From positions 95,159,010 through 95,223,009 of the forward strand of contig NC_071393.1 in assembly GCF_022682495.2 (NCBI RefSeq): a stretch of 64,000 nt of DNA, given 5' to 3'. The position numbers were made by a program, and so were the translations under genes. Every line of letters starts with the position of its first letter. Within the stretch, counting starts at the first letter, position 1. This document shows positions 1 to 10,499 of this stretch, one piece after another. The notes beneath the pieces are model-generated. The model did not search any database, was not told the origin of the DNA, and saw only the letters and a list, made by a program, of their open reading frames with translations. The stretch is from Desmodus rotundus. Lineage: Eukaryota; Chordata; Mammalia; Chiroptera; Phyllostomidae.

Positions 1-480
1 AGATGGCACCCCCCTGATGGAGTGGGAGGGTCAGCCTGACAGGCCTGTGGGACTCCCGTCTGAATGCTGGCCTTGGCCCTTATAATTACCCAGGAGAAGG
101 GAGGAGGCTGAGAAAGGGGAGAAAGTACATGTGCTTGTGAACATGTGGCTAGCTTTGGTGGGTAGGGCCCCTGTGTGTGAACCAGGAGCATGTCCTCCAG
201 AGGGCATGCTTGATCAATTGTCCCCCATACCCACATCCCCCCACCCCTTGGTAGTCCTAGAGGCCACCTACAGCCCCCAGCATGCTCCTTGCTTGCCAAG
301 CCCCAATCCTGACAGGACATGCTTATTCTGCTGACCTAAGTCTAACTTACTTGAGGGGGGAAAATCTTCTGTGGCACCCAAATCAAATCACTCAGGGAAG
401 GAAGGGGGTTGAAAGGAATCAGGGGAAATGAATGTATTCAGCAAGTGTATTTTTATGCCAATAAAACTTGATTCAATAAC
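1..480. other. Unique sequence, possible transcript 3' end
   Basis: No repeat or coding exon is recognised. The stretch is moderately GC-rich and ends in an A/T-rich part holding a canonical AATAAA hexamer at 460-465. This could be the tail of a 3' UTR of a gene lying to the left, but no upstream exon is visible and the downstream GU-rich element is weak. Confidence 0.3.
460..465 (+). promoter_or_regulatory. Candidate polyadenylation signal
   Basis: A perfect AATAAA hexamer lies in the context GCCAATAAAACTTGATTCAA. It follows about 450 bases of sequence with no recognisable repeat. AATAAA occurs often by chance, so this is a lead only. Confidence 0.25.
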
Positions 481-704
481 CACATGAATATTTCATTTGC
501 AAGAGGCTGCCCCGTCCTCCTGCAGCCTGCACTGGTCTCAGGACAATTTTACCCTGTCTCCCTCCTTCTGGGCAGCACAGGCCCCTGCGCAGTGCCCCGG
601 GCAGCTCTCAGAGTAGATGAGGAATGGCAGGCCCCTCTGTCTCCCAGCCTTCACCAGACCAGCTCCTCAGGCGGCCTGGCTGGGTTTCAAGAGTAAGGCA
701 ATGC

Positions 705-835
705 CGAGAGCTCAGGATGGAGAGAACTAGGTTCAAAGATGTGCACAAACACTGACTTGCTGTGTGACCTCGGTCACATTATCTCACTCTCTGAGCCTCA
801 GTTTCCTCTCCCTAACTTAACAACCTTCTTATGAA
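705..835 (+). mobile_element. MIR SINE fragment
   Basis: The core carries the MIR signature GCTGTGTGACCTCGGTCAC followed by GAGCCTCAGTTTCCTC. The copy is truncated and diverged, as expected for this ancient tRNA-derived mammalian SINE. Confidence 0.8.
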
Positions 836-1119
836 GAAAAACAAAGATACAGTGGATGTGATCAACTTCATGTACATCAGTTATTATTCTTCCTGGGGAT
901 TGAGAGCCAAGGTATGAGTTGTCCAGAACATGGTATCCCCCTCAAAGCCAACCCCCTTCTGGATCCATGCTTTTAAGCCATTCCCACTGCTATCCATCTC
1001 CTCTAATCCTTCACCCCCAATCCAGGCCATGCCACCTCCAGTAAGCAAATCTAGGTGGGACCAGGAGGGGAGAAAGAGAGAAGGGGTGGCAGTGGGCATC
1101 TGCTTTGACAATACAACAG

Positions 1120-1590
1120 CTCCACCCCTGGCCTCAGTAAAAGGGCACATGACCAAAGCCTGGCCAATCAGAACATTCTACCTCCTGGTCACAGTGATTG
1201 GTTCTGGGATGGGCATGTGACCCAACCAGACCAATGAGACTCAATTCTGGGTCTTTGGGCTGGTACAATTGGGCTAAAAGGGGCTCTCTCTTCACTGGGG
1301 ATGTTAGGCTGAGAGACTATGGACCTGGGGCTGCTGGTGTCCATCTCAATAACTTGGGAATTCCTTGAGAAAAGAACACTTGAGAATGCGCCCAACACAA
1401 AGGAAAACAGAGCCAAGGCGGAAACAGATTCCTGACATCTGAGCCCCACGATGCAGCTGTGACTAAAGCACCAACCACTTCCTATTCTTTCCAGTTACAA
1501 GAGGTGACATATCCCCTTTTCTGCCTAAGCCACTTTAGGTTGGGTTTCTGCCACTTGCAGCAAGAAAGTAATGGTTAATGTCTGGGATCT
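1120..1590 (+). mobile_element. Ancient LTR-like repeat (MaLR/ERVL type)
   Basis: The blocks GTGATTGGTTCTGGGATGGG and GACCAATGAGACTCAATTCT, and the 3' end with GTTGGGTTTCTGCCACTTGC, resemble a common degenerate mammalian LTR. The 5' boundary is unclear and may lie as far left as about 860. No internal retroviral genes are present, so it would be a solo LTR. The exact family is not assigned. Confidence 0.5.
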
Positions 1591-1885
1591 GAAGCATGTG
1601 TCTTCATTTCACTAATCAGAGCCTTCTTTCTCCCCAGGAAAATGGGGAAGGCCAGACATCAGGTTGAAAGAAATGGTGCGGCCTCATGCTGGCTGGTCCC
1701 CGTCCCCTCACCCCTGAGGTACCTTTAAGAGTTCAAACGCAATCAGCAGTCAGAGGCTGTAGTGCTGGCTGCCCTGAGAAATTCCCAGCATCCATTATGG
1801 AGTTGGTGCCAGGTCCTGCAGGGGCAACTCTTGGGGTCACCCCACCCCTGATGTCCTGTGGCTCTTACTCCTCAATGTTGTCATT

Positions 1886-1904
1886 AATCAATCAATCAAT
1901 CAGT
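1886..1904. repeat. Short (TCAA)n tract
   Basis: Four to five TCAA units follow each other in ATTAATCAATCAATCAATCA. It is too short to be more than a minor microsatellite. Confidence 0.7.
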
Positions 1905-1939
1905 CATCAAAGGTGTAGTGGCAGGATGAGCTCAGGATC

Positions 1940-2035
1940 ACAAAACCTTGGACAGGCCAGATGTCCTTCTGAGCCTGTTTCCCTATCAACGAGATGAGGG
2001 GGTTGGACAAGATGAATTTGAGCCCAGCTCTCACA
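1940..2035 (+). mobile_element. Degenerate MIR fragment
   Basis: The order is a CTTGGACAGGCCAGATG-like block, then GAGCCTGTTTCCCTATC, then GATGAGGGGGTTGGACAAGATG. This follows the second half of MIR but is strongly diverged. Confidence 0.5.
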
Positions 2036-2049
2036 TCATTCATTATTAG

Positions 2050-3230
2050 GAGTTTTCACTATGTTTTAGACACTTGGGCAGTAAAAACAAAGAAAGGATT
2101 CTGTCCTTAACCTCACAACTTCTTTGATAATTTAAATAAAGCAAAAAAAAAATCAATAATGCTGTCCTCAGGGCAAAATCTGAAGTCGAGGAGAACTGGC
2201 CAGAGTGGTCTGCAGTCTCCTTCCTGCCCTGGTAATCCCTGAGGGGAAAGAGGCTGTGTCTCAAGGAGAGAGACACTCAGCAGCCAGCTGCTGGGGCCTT
2301 GAGCCCGAATGATTTTTTCCAGGAGAGTCTGGGCATCAGAGGAGGTTCCCAGGTGTCCCTGCCTGTCCAAGCTGGCATGGCCATGTGTGGAACCAAGACC
2401 CAGGTGAGCTGGTGTGAAATTTCAGGAGGAGGAGGGGAGAAGAGAGGACAGGGAGGGCACAGGCACTGGTGGGGGGCTCCTTTCTACAACCCATTCACTA
2501 CTTCTTCCATTTGCAAGAGTTTGCAAATTTCAGAGTGGCTTTTGGCAAGAGAGAAAAATGTCTCTCCAGTGTCAGAGGGTGCAGTGAGGCAGGAGTCAGG
2601 GGCGGGGAAGGTCCAGGAAAGGGCTGGCACTGGGGAAGACAGGTGTGGAGGGCTCTCCCATCAGCTGGGGATTAAGGGCATGGGGCAAATGAGGAGGTGG
2701 GGGCCAGCCAGGCAGGGGGGTAAGTCTGGAGGGTCCATCGAAGTTCAGGATCAGGGACAGCGACAGGCCAGGCAGAAAGACCCCTGCAACCAGAACAGAG
2801 TGCCGCCCAGTTGCAAAGTCCCCTCTTCCTCTTCTCATCTCAGACTACCTAGGTAGCCCCTGACTCCCAAATCTACTAGAAGCCATTTTAGATGCTATCC
2901 TCCTACCAATTAGTATCCTCTGGACCTAACTGGTCACCAAATTCTGTTGATCCTACTTGCCCCAAACTCCTTGGTGCCCACCTTTGTCCAGGACCCACCC
3001 TTTTACAATGAACTCATTGCCTCTGCCCTGCCTTCGCTGGACTTGGCCCCCAGCCCACTTGGTTCGCCTGTACAGTGTGAGGTTTGGCCAGGGTGACTTC
3101 TAAGCTTCCATCCAGCGCTGACGTTTATGACCAGTGGTCTAAGGAGCTCTGCTTTGACCACATTGCTGGGTCCCAGACCCTTTTAAGAATCTAATGGAAG
3201 CTGCAGACTCTCCCTATCAAAATGCACATG
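2050..3230. other. Unique sequence, nothing recognised
   Basis: No confident repeat or gene is visible. A 185-codon plus-strand frame at 2299-2856 is low-complexity Gly/Gln/Arg-rich translation of purine-rich DNA. A minus-strand frame overlaps part of it, as expected for chance frames in GC-rich sequence. Confidence 0.5.
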
Positions 3231-3234
3231 CATA

Positions 3235-3395
3235 CAGGCAGGCCTTGTTTTATTCTGCTTCATAGATATTGCATTTTTTACAAATTGAAGGCAAGACCCT
3301 CCACCAGCAAAAAGATTATGACTTGCTTGATTGTGATACTCAACTTTATTACAGTTGTCTGGAACCAAACCTGCAATATCTCTGAGGTAAGCCTG
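3235..3395 (+). mobile_element. Tigger1 internal-deletion derivative (MITE)
   Basis: This 161-bp element starts CAGGCAGGCCTTG and ends with GAGGTAAGCCTG. It is flanked on both sides by TA (3233-3234 and 3396-3397), the pogo/Tc1-mariner target duplication. The left part is the Tigger1 5' end (TTTTTTACAAATTGAAGG). It then jumps to the 3' end of the transposase reading frame (GACCCTCCACCAGCAAAAAG) and the right terminal repeat. Nearly all of the transposase gene is missing, so it cannot encode its own mobility protein. Confidence 0.88.
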
Positions 3396-3399
3396 TAAT

Positions 3400-3450
3400 T
3401 TGAAGGAGTGTATGGTTTTACGGGGGTGGGGGGGGGGCAGGTCCATAGAC
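3400..3450. repeat. G-rich tract
   Basis: A run of G interrupted once, in ACGGGGGTGGGGGGGGGGCAGG, lies just right of the Tigger1 derivative. It can pair as a quadruplex in principle and is a region where assembly length may be unreliable. Confidence 0.6.
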
Positions 3451-4690
3451 TTCAGGTTGAGAATCTCTGTTTGAATTGCTAGGGCACCTGTGCTCAGAGA
3501 AAAGCCCAGATGGAGATCCCATTCTTTCAGCGTCCTCTGGACAGTCTCCAGGGGCGGCTGCTTCTTGCCTTAAACTCCACGCTGCAGTAAACTGCCCACT
3601 GCCCATCAGCTCAGAGCCTGGGGCTGGAGCCTGCCTGGAAGAAGCAGGCTTGTATCCACGAGAGCCACTAGATGTGGCCCTGCAGGGTGACCCAATTTGC
3701 AGGAGGCCCAGCTGGGGCTGGAGAATGTAACAGGCGCCTCAGTCACATGCAGACCCAGTTAAAAGGCAGATTAATGGGCGGTCAGGTGTGAGGAAGTCAG
3801 CCAAGGCGCCGTGCTGAGGAACACAAGGCATTTGTTTGGGTCTGTAAGACACTTTATGAATCCCTCCTTGCTGGCCTTTCTGAATGGAGAAGCCTCCCAA
3901 ACACTTGCAGCCCCAGTTGCGAAAAGGCTCCTCTGTCTTTTCTCCCTGCAGAGTTCACAGAAATCCAAGTGGGGTCAGGGTGCCCCGGAGCGTGTGCGGA
4001 AGAAGAAAAGCAGCCGAATCAATGGGCTGGATTACAGACCCTGCCGCAGCAGGCAGATAATAGCAGCGAGCACCAGTTGCTCAGACCGAAGGTCCTTACC
4101 CTGCACTGTAAGAAAGTGCCAATCACAGGGGATTAAAACCAGCTGGGGGCACACCTCCCCCTAAAAAGGCCTGAGGCTGAGCTAGCAGCCAAGGATGGGG
4201 CTGGGGATGTGGGGATGGCAGGGTGGGCGGGTGGAGGAGGCGGTACAGGCTGCCCTTGGTAGGCTGAGGATGGATGGGGCTGGCACCAGGACCAGGGCAA
4301 GAAAAGGTTGGGGCGGGCAGATGGAGGCCACTAAAACAAGCAAGGAGGAGGACAGAAGGCTAGGGGTGGGGCTGGGTTATTCCTTGGCGGTGGGGGCTGT
4401 GAGCAGAGTGGGGAGCCAGACTCTGAATCTTGCTGACCCAGCACTGTCTGCACTTCTGGAGCCCAAGTCAAACGCTGGAAGAATTCTTTCAAGAGACACA
4501 AAGTCTCCCAAAGCCCCAGACTTCTATTAGAATGCAGGTGCTCCTGAGCGCAGGGTTGCCCAGAACAAACCCCTTCATGCAGGCAGCCCCACCCTCTCGA
4601 GAATTCTGAGCCTGTCACTCTGGGGCTCCTGAGCCTCACAGGGAGCCCGGGGGCAGCGGGGGGGGGGGGGGGGGGGGGCGGCTGTTATCA
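3450..4690. other. Mostly unique sequence with one exon-like segment
   Basis: No repeat is recognised until the 3' end. An open frame of 117 codons (3811-4164) contains a pyrimidine tract plus AG at 3950-3951 and a GTAAGA donor-like site at 4108. These bound a 156-bp segment open in frame. The translation is not recognised, so no coding call is made; see the corresponding finding. Confidence 0.35.
4658..4678. repeat. G21 homopolymer
   Basis: Twenty-one consecutive G residues follow GGGCAGC and end at CGGC. Such runs form quadruplexes and are polymorphic. Their length in an assembly is often approximate. Confidence 0.9.
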
Positions 4691-4699
4691 CTGGGTCCG

Positions 4700-4975
4700 A
4701 ACAAGGGAGGACACCAAGGCATGGAAAGAAGTGACTTTCCAAGAGTCACAGAGCTGGCAGGGGCACCTCCACGAGCCCCGGTTTCCTTGTCTGTGAACCA
4801 AGTATGGCAACATCTGCCTCATGGAAAGGACCGTGAGTGCTGGCAGTCCCTGTGTGCCAGGCTCCGTGCTAAGCCCTCGAGGTGCATTATGTCATGGATT
4901 TGTTTCAACAATGCTGGAGGCTGGTGTTATCATCCCATTTTGCAGAGGTAACTCGCCCAAGGTCCGCCCAGTGAA
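4700..4975 (-). mobile_element. MIR fragments
   Basis: A minus-strand MIR is indicated by GTGACTTTCCAAGAGTCACA and then by GTGCCAGGCTCCGTGCTAAG, CATCCCATTTTGCAGAGG and ACTCGCCCAAGGTCCG. A short plus-strand-like block (CCGGTTTCCTTGTCTGTGAA) sits between them, so two copies in opposite directions are possible. Confidence 0.6.
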
Positions 4976-4999
4976 CCTGATGGTTGTGGCTTTGGACCT

Positions 5000-5700
5000 T
5001 GTGAAAATCAAGTGTGAAGGGGTTTTGTACAGTGCTTTGTGGGTGTCAGTTATTGGAGCTGGGACTGGGCAGGGGTACAATGGAGCAGAGAAAGGAAGAA
5101 GCCAGGATCTGCATCCCTCTCGGCTTAGCTGAGCGAGGGCAGAGAGGAACTGGGTCTTGCAGGAGGTGAGCTGGGTGCCTGTCTGGGTGGAATGGGGCTG
5201 TGGGGTGTATGCGGGTTGGTGGTGGTTAGGAGTGCGTTGTGGCCAGTCCCTCCCTGGAATTCTGCCTCCCATCACTCCTGCTCATGGCCTTCGGGAAAAA
5301 TCTTCTACAAGAGGGGATTTTCTGCCCCTCCGAGATCAAAGCCTGGCAGGGAGTGAGCCCCCTCACCGGATAATGAAGATGAATCCCAGCCAGGTCTGCC
5401 CAGAAAGAACGTTAACTAAATGAAGATGGCAGTTCTGTGACTGTGGAGTTTGTACCAGGGCCAAATTGAGCTCTCTCTTCCAGCATGTAGATGCAAAACT
5501 TGGGCCTGTGCCCAAGAAAGGGGGACCACACACTCATTCTTTCTCTCCCCACCCCTGGCTGCGGGCAGCCACATTCTGGGCCCCTCCCTAAGCTTAGAGG
5601 TGGGAGGAGAGAGGAGGGGAGGGACTGGGATGGAGAAACCTCAAATGTGAGGGGCTCGATGCAATGGGACCCACCAGGTTTCCTGTCTTTAACCTGAGGA
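5000..5700. other. Unique sequence, nothing recognised
   Basis: GC-rich sequence without an identifiable repeat or exon. The short overlapping frames in it run on both strands and show no family motif. Confidence 0.5.
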
Positions 5701-5707
5701 CAAGGGT

Positions 5708-5855
5708 ATCATGGTAGAGTCAGCCTGGGTTCAAGTCTAACTCTTATAAGCTTAAGTGACCTTGAACTAAAAATCTAAAAATCTCCAAGCCTCAAATTCT
5801 TAATCTCTAAAGTGGGAATGATAATGAAACCTGACACCAGATCCAAGCTGGGCGG
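5708..5855 (+). mobile_element. MIR SINE fragment
   Basis: The B-box-like CCTGGGTTCAAGTCTAACTC is followed by the core AGTGACCTTGAACTA and CTCTAAAGTGGGAATGATAA. All three are in MIR order on the plus strand. Confidence 0.7.
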
Positions 5856-5923
5856 TGCTGTGTGAATTGGTAAGTGATGACCAGCCTTTGCCTTCAGGCC
5901 TCTCAGAGCTCCCTGCACCGCAC

Positions 5924-5938
5924 AACCCCCCCCCCCCA
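5924..5938. repeat. C-rich homopolymer tract
   Basis: A C run broken by single A residues in CAACCCCCCCCCCCCCACCC. Length may be uncertain in the assembly. Confidence 0.7.
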
Positions 5939-6183
5939 CCCCAGACTGAGCTTGCAGGCTTAAGCTTTTTCGAACTTCTGATGGAAGTACCTCCTTCCCA
6001 GTCTCTGGGATGAACCTCTCTCCACCCACAATGATCGGGAATTCCCTAGCCACCTAGTCACTGAAATAACTAACAACAGTGATCCCAACAGGTAGTGCAT
6101 TACACTGAATACTTCGAAGGTAAAAATGGAGGTGGGGTGTCGGGTGAGAGAAGCCTGACCAGAATTGGTTAGGATGCCCAGGA

Positions 6184-6362
6184 CAAGTTTCCTCACCTTG
6201 GCTGCACATCAGAATCACCTGGGGAACTTACATAAGTCCACGCCAAGGTCCAGCCTCAGATCTTGATTCGGATCTCTAGCGGAGGGTGTGGGCAGGGGAT
6301 TGTTTTTCTCCTAAGCTCCCCAAGTGATGCTAATGTGCAGGCAGCATGCAGAACCTCTGTCT
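6184..6362 (-). mobile_element. MER5-type hAT-Charlie element, copy 1
   Basis: The minus-strand MER5A signature GCACATCAGAATCACCTGGG is clear. The mid-part resembles the MER5 TCTTGATTCGGATCTC block, and the distal part AAGTGATGCTAATGTGCAG also fits. It is a short non-autonomous hAT transposon without coding capacity. Confidence 0.7.
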
Positions 6363-6366
6363 AGAG

Positions 6367-6530
6367 ACAAGGCTTTTTGAGCTTTAATGTGCGTGAGAAT
6401 CACCCGGGGATCTTGTTAAAATGCAGACTCTGACTCAGGAGTTCTGAGTGGAGCCTGAGAGTCTGTATTTCCAACAAGCTCTGGTGATACTGATGCCACA
6501 GGTGCAGCGAGCACACTTTGAGTAGCACTG
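6367..6530 (-). mobile_element. MER5-type hAT-Charlie element, copy 2
   Basis: TTTAATGTGCGTGAGAATCA, CTTGTTAAAATGCAGACTCT and the terminal block ACACTTTGAGTAGCACTG match minus-strand MER5A. It lies immediately right of copy 1 in the same orientation. Confidence 0.8.
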
Positions 6531-6639
6531 CCCTGCTGAAGGCACCTGGGCTTTACCATCTTTACTCCTTGCCAGCCCTAGGACGGCTACGCTCAGTGTG
6601 CGCTCTCAGTAAACACTTGTAGGACTTAATGCACCATAA

Positions 6640-6830
6640 CTGAGACAGCAATAGATTTGGAGCGTGATGGCCCGTATTTGAATCCTGGTTTTATTGTTCC
6701 AGCTGTGTGGATTAGGACAAGGCTCTTAGCAACCATGGGCCTCACTATTTGCATCTGTAAAGTAGGTATGCTGTTAGTGCCCTATGAGCCTGCAGGATCA
6801 GTGGGAAAATAAGCTGACATCATGCACATC
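6640..6830 (+). mobile_element. MIR SINE
   Basis: GTATTTGAATCCTGGTTTTA corresponds to the B-box region. CCAGCTGTGTGGATTAGGAC is the core, and CATCTGTAAAGTAGGTATG is the downstream hallmark. Confidence 0.8.
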
Positions 6831-6856
6831 TATTAAATGGATATTAGTATTCTTCT

Positions 6857-6890
6857 AATACTAATTCTATTCTATTCTATTCTATTCTTC
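6857..6890. repeat. (ATTCT)n microsatellite
   Basis: About five perfect TCTAT/ATTCT pentamer units lie at the 3' edge of the preceding MIR tail, a common place for microsatellites to start. Confidence 0.85.
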
Positions 6891-7699
6891 CCTGTTTCTT
6901 CTTCTTTTACCTGCCACTGAAGGGTACACATGGCACATATCCCTCCCCCAAGGACTTCTTAGTGCCTCTAATCTGGCTAATTATCTCTAGTAACCCTCAT
7001 GCTCCAGCTCCCCTACCTGCCTGAAATTGAGCACGTCCTGGACATGCTAGCTATGCAGACCCTTCTGGGCCTCCCCACCCAGCTCCAAAGCCCTGGTCAG
7101 GCCAGAAATCTCGCTCAGAAACAAGCAACCTTTCAGATTTATAAACACACAAAGACTTAGAGGACCTGGGTTCAAAGCCAGACTTTGCCTCTTCCAGCCA
7201 CTGCTGAGCCCATATTTGGGCTCCCAGCAGCCCTCAGAAACAACCAGCCTCCAAACTGCCCTCTTCTGAGGCAGCCCTGGGCTGTGGCGCCTGTACACCA
7301 GTGTCTCTTCACACTGACCTGGCCTGCGGGAAGGAAGGGTGGGGCAGGAAGGTGGGACAGATGGAGAGTGCAGGGCAGCATAAGACCGCCCCTCCTCCTC
7401 CATCACTCTGAATCAGAACCATTTGCTGAGACAATGGGGGCCACTCATTCTCCCCCATTCACAGTGGCAGAGCCTCAGCTCCAGCCTCTGCCCCACTGAG
7501 GGCCCACCCCCATTCCGTCACACCGTAACTCAGTGGGCCACAGCTTCAGCAGTGCCACAGCCCCATGGTTCCAAGTGAGCAGGTCTTGGGTAGGGGTGGC
7601 AAGAATCTACCTAAAAGTTCCCCATGGTGCTGACCAATGGTCAGGACTAAGGACCACTGCCGTCCATACTACCCTCTCCCCATGCCGATGCCCACTAGG

Positions 7700-7890
7700 A
7701 AGCCCTGGGTTTAGAATGAGAAATCCCAGGTTCAAGTTCTGGCTCTGCACCTTCAACTGTGAACTAATAGGGTCACTCAACAGAGCTGGGACTCTCATCT
7801 GCAAATGGGGATGGTGAAGACAATGGTCTTGGAATATTGAGAGTCGAAAAAGCTCAAGAGTGTGGAAACACTTTGAAAAGATGGACGTAC
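7700..7890 (+). mobile_element. MIR SINE
   Basis: CCAGGTTCAAGTTCTGGCTC is the B-box region. ATCTGCAAATGGGGATGGTG is the conserved downstream block. A shorter related fragment (GGACCTGGGTTCAAAGCCAG) occurs upstream at about 7160-7200. Confidence 0.75.
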
Positions 7891-7979
7891 TACACAAGTG
7901 AACGGAGAACGGTGATGCTAGGCACACGTTGGCATCCTCCTATGGTCCCTGCCTCAAAACTGCCCCAGGCCCGGCCATC

Positions 7980-8370
7980 CAGGGCCACCACGGTCCCTCT
8001 AAGTATCCCCGGCCCAACAGCACAGGCTTCCCCTGCTGGCTGCCCCTCACCTTTGCAGCTCACTCTCTTCCACCCTCCATCCCAGTTCCCAGAACACACA
8101 CCTCCACGCCTTTGCTCAGGCTGTAACCTCTGATGGGTTGCACTTCCTCTCTTCTTGGGTTCAAAGCTCAGGCTTCCTTCCAGAGCCACCTCAATGGCGT
8201 CTTCTCCAGGAAGACATCTCTTACTGTGCGCCTGGCAGCCACTTGTATATAAGCCTGTGCTGGACTATGAGCTCCCTGAGGACAGGGGCCCTGTGTTGGC
8301 ATCTTTGTAGCCCCTGCAGCACCGGGCACAGACGCCGGCACGCAGTAAGTGCCCAACAAAAGTCTTCTAA
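7980..8370 (+). mobile_element. L2 LINE 3' end
   Basis: The order is typical of L2: a proline-rich CCAG/CCTTTGCTCAGGCTGT block, TCCAGAGCCACCTCAATGGC, GGACTATGAGCTCCCTGAGG, and a tail TAGCCCCTGCAGCACCGGGC then GTAAGTGCCCAACAAA. Only the 3' end is present and no reverse transcriptase is encoded. Confidence 0.85.
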
Positions 8371-8399
8371 ACACAGAAAATGTGGACCCCGGCTAGAAA

Positions 8400-9082
8400 G
8401 CCAATAAACGCAAATTAATACAACACGGAGGTCCTATTTTATACTTCCCAAATTAGCAATTTAGGGAAAAAAATGATAACATGCACCACTGACAATGTTA
8501 TGCTGAAATCGGTACACACATCACTGATAATGTTGGAAATTGGAATGACCATTTTGGAAAGCAATATGGCAATATATAATCAAGGGTTATAAAAATGCTC
8601 ATTCACTTTGACCCAGTAATCCCACTCTTAATGTTGTATACAACGGCAATCATTCACAAGAATAACAAGCGTTATATATGCACGAAGATATTCATTGCAA
8701 CATTATCTATAATAGCCCCACACGGAAAACAACCTCAATGTTCAACAATAGGGGAACTGTTAAGTAAATTATGGTATATAAACTCAACAAACTACTCCTC
8801 AGCCATTTAAAATATTTATAAAACTATGTAATGTGGAAAAATGCTTATGGTAAAATGGGAACTAAAAAACACAGAACGTAAGATTATAGGCACATTTTAA
8901 CTATGTAATAAAAATATCGGCGTGCTGACAAGGGTCAGAAGGGACTGAGCAAAACAAAATTAATGATTGTGTTAAGGTGGTAGGACTAGAGCTGATTTAT
9001 TTTTATTATTTTTAAACATTTCCTGTAAGATTGTTATAATGCCACAGTCACAATGCAAAAGTTATGTAGCCAAGTAATAAAT
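8400..9082 (+). mobile_element. Old L1 (L1M) 3' fragment
   Basis: Plus-strand L1 ORF2 remains are visible in GGAATGACCATTTTGGAAAG, TTGACCCAGTAATCCCACTC and TTATGGTATATAAACTCAAC. They are followed by a diverged 3' UTR (GTGGAAAAATGCTTATGGTA). Reading frames are interrupted throughout. The divergence fits an L1M or related HAL1-like subfamily. Confidence 0.85.
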
Positions 9083-9084
9083 GT

Positions 9085-10250
9085 TCGTCAAATGCACGTG
9101 AGAAGAGGGAGATGGGGGTCAGTGGCACCGTGTGGGGCGCGGCTCTGCACCCAGCTTCGTCTCTGTTCCAGGGTATCTCTGTTCCCTGGGGTCCGAATAA
9201 ATGGGGATTCTGGATGGGGATGAGCCTTAGAAAAACGTGGCCAGGTGAACGCAGAATTACCCTGCCTTTTTGGATGCTCCTAAATGATTTGGGGCACCTT
9301 CTGGGGAAGGTTAGATTTTCTCAGTCTCCCAGAAGTCCTTGCCGCCCTGCTGTGTACCTCGGGGGTCTGGGCCAGAGGGCTTCAGAGGATGCCGAAGTTG
9401 AAGAGGCTGATGGCACACTTGGTCTCCCTGCCAGGGCCTTGCCCACAGGAGACAGGCTGAGTGTGATGAAGAATGAGAAGGCTCTCTTCCCACACTCACC
9501 TATCCCTACCTCCAAGCTCTGAGCATCTACCGCCTGTGTGATGGAGACAGTTCCAGTTTCACCGGCTACCCTGGCATAATTATTACTAGCTCCTTTGAGT
9601 CTCCAAAGTGTCCCAGTTGAGACATGGTCACATTACCCCAACTGAATTAGGGCAGGACAAATAGGGGAGGAAAAGTTGCTCCCGTGACTGATGAACGGGG
9701 TGGAGTGTGTCTTTCTCCTGGGAAGCGCAGACTAGAAATGTTTCAGTGGGTCCCGGTTCCCTATTTCATAGCTCCCATAAGCTGTCCCTGTCCTAGGCAC
9801 CTTGTGGGGGACCCCATGCCTTCACTCACCCCTGCCTGCCAGAGCATCCTCTGTCTGCATCTCCTCACCTTCTTGGGGCTCCCGGCTTCCACTGACCGTG
9901 TCTCTCCCTTTTGCATTCTTCTAGGCTGAGCATCCCTTTCCCCACTCTGGACCTCTTCCTACTGACAGAGTTTTCGTTTCAATCGGGTCTACTTTCCTGG
10001 GTCCCCAGCCCCAGCTCATCCTCTGTAGAGCCCATTGAATCCCTTTTTCTATTTCTGAGGACATTTTTCATCTGTCCTTTCTGCAACCAATGTTATCTCA
10101 GTGCTAAACGGGATCATAATTCTGCCCAATGTCATGGGAATTCCTAGCAATCTATTGTTTCTGACAGTGACAAAGCCCTTCAGGCTCAGAGAAGTGAGCA
10201 CACACTCACGGGTGGATTTGGGCGCTACTTCTTACGTACCCAAGCCATAC
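9085..10250. other. Unique sequence, nothing recognised
   Basis: No repeat is recognised. A 136-codon plus-strand frame at 9112-9522 begins just after the L1 3' end. It has no recognisable motif and no clear splice context, so it is not called. Confidence 0.45.
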
Positions 10251-10254
10251 GCCT

Positions 10255-10495
10255 GTGGTACGTATCACACACATGCCACAGGCCAAATCACGGCATTCAC
10301 ACTACACATCCAGCAGACAACACATTCCCACATAACATACACGACATACATATCATGAATTAGCATGTAATGGCCACCCTCCAAAGACTCAGGCTGCGCA
10401 AACAACGCACATGACACATTCCACATATGCTGAGTACATGCGTCAGAACACGCATCCATGATACACACACGCGTGCACACACACACACACACCCA
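10255..10495. repeat. Degenerate (CA)n-rich region
   Basis: Imperfect CACA/ACAT stretches extend across the segment. The purest part is CACGCGTGCACACACACACA at about 10468-10492. It is a decayed dinucleotide repeat. Confidence 0.75.
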
Positions 10496-10499
10496 GTGA

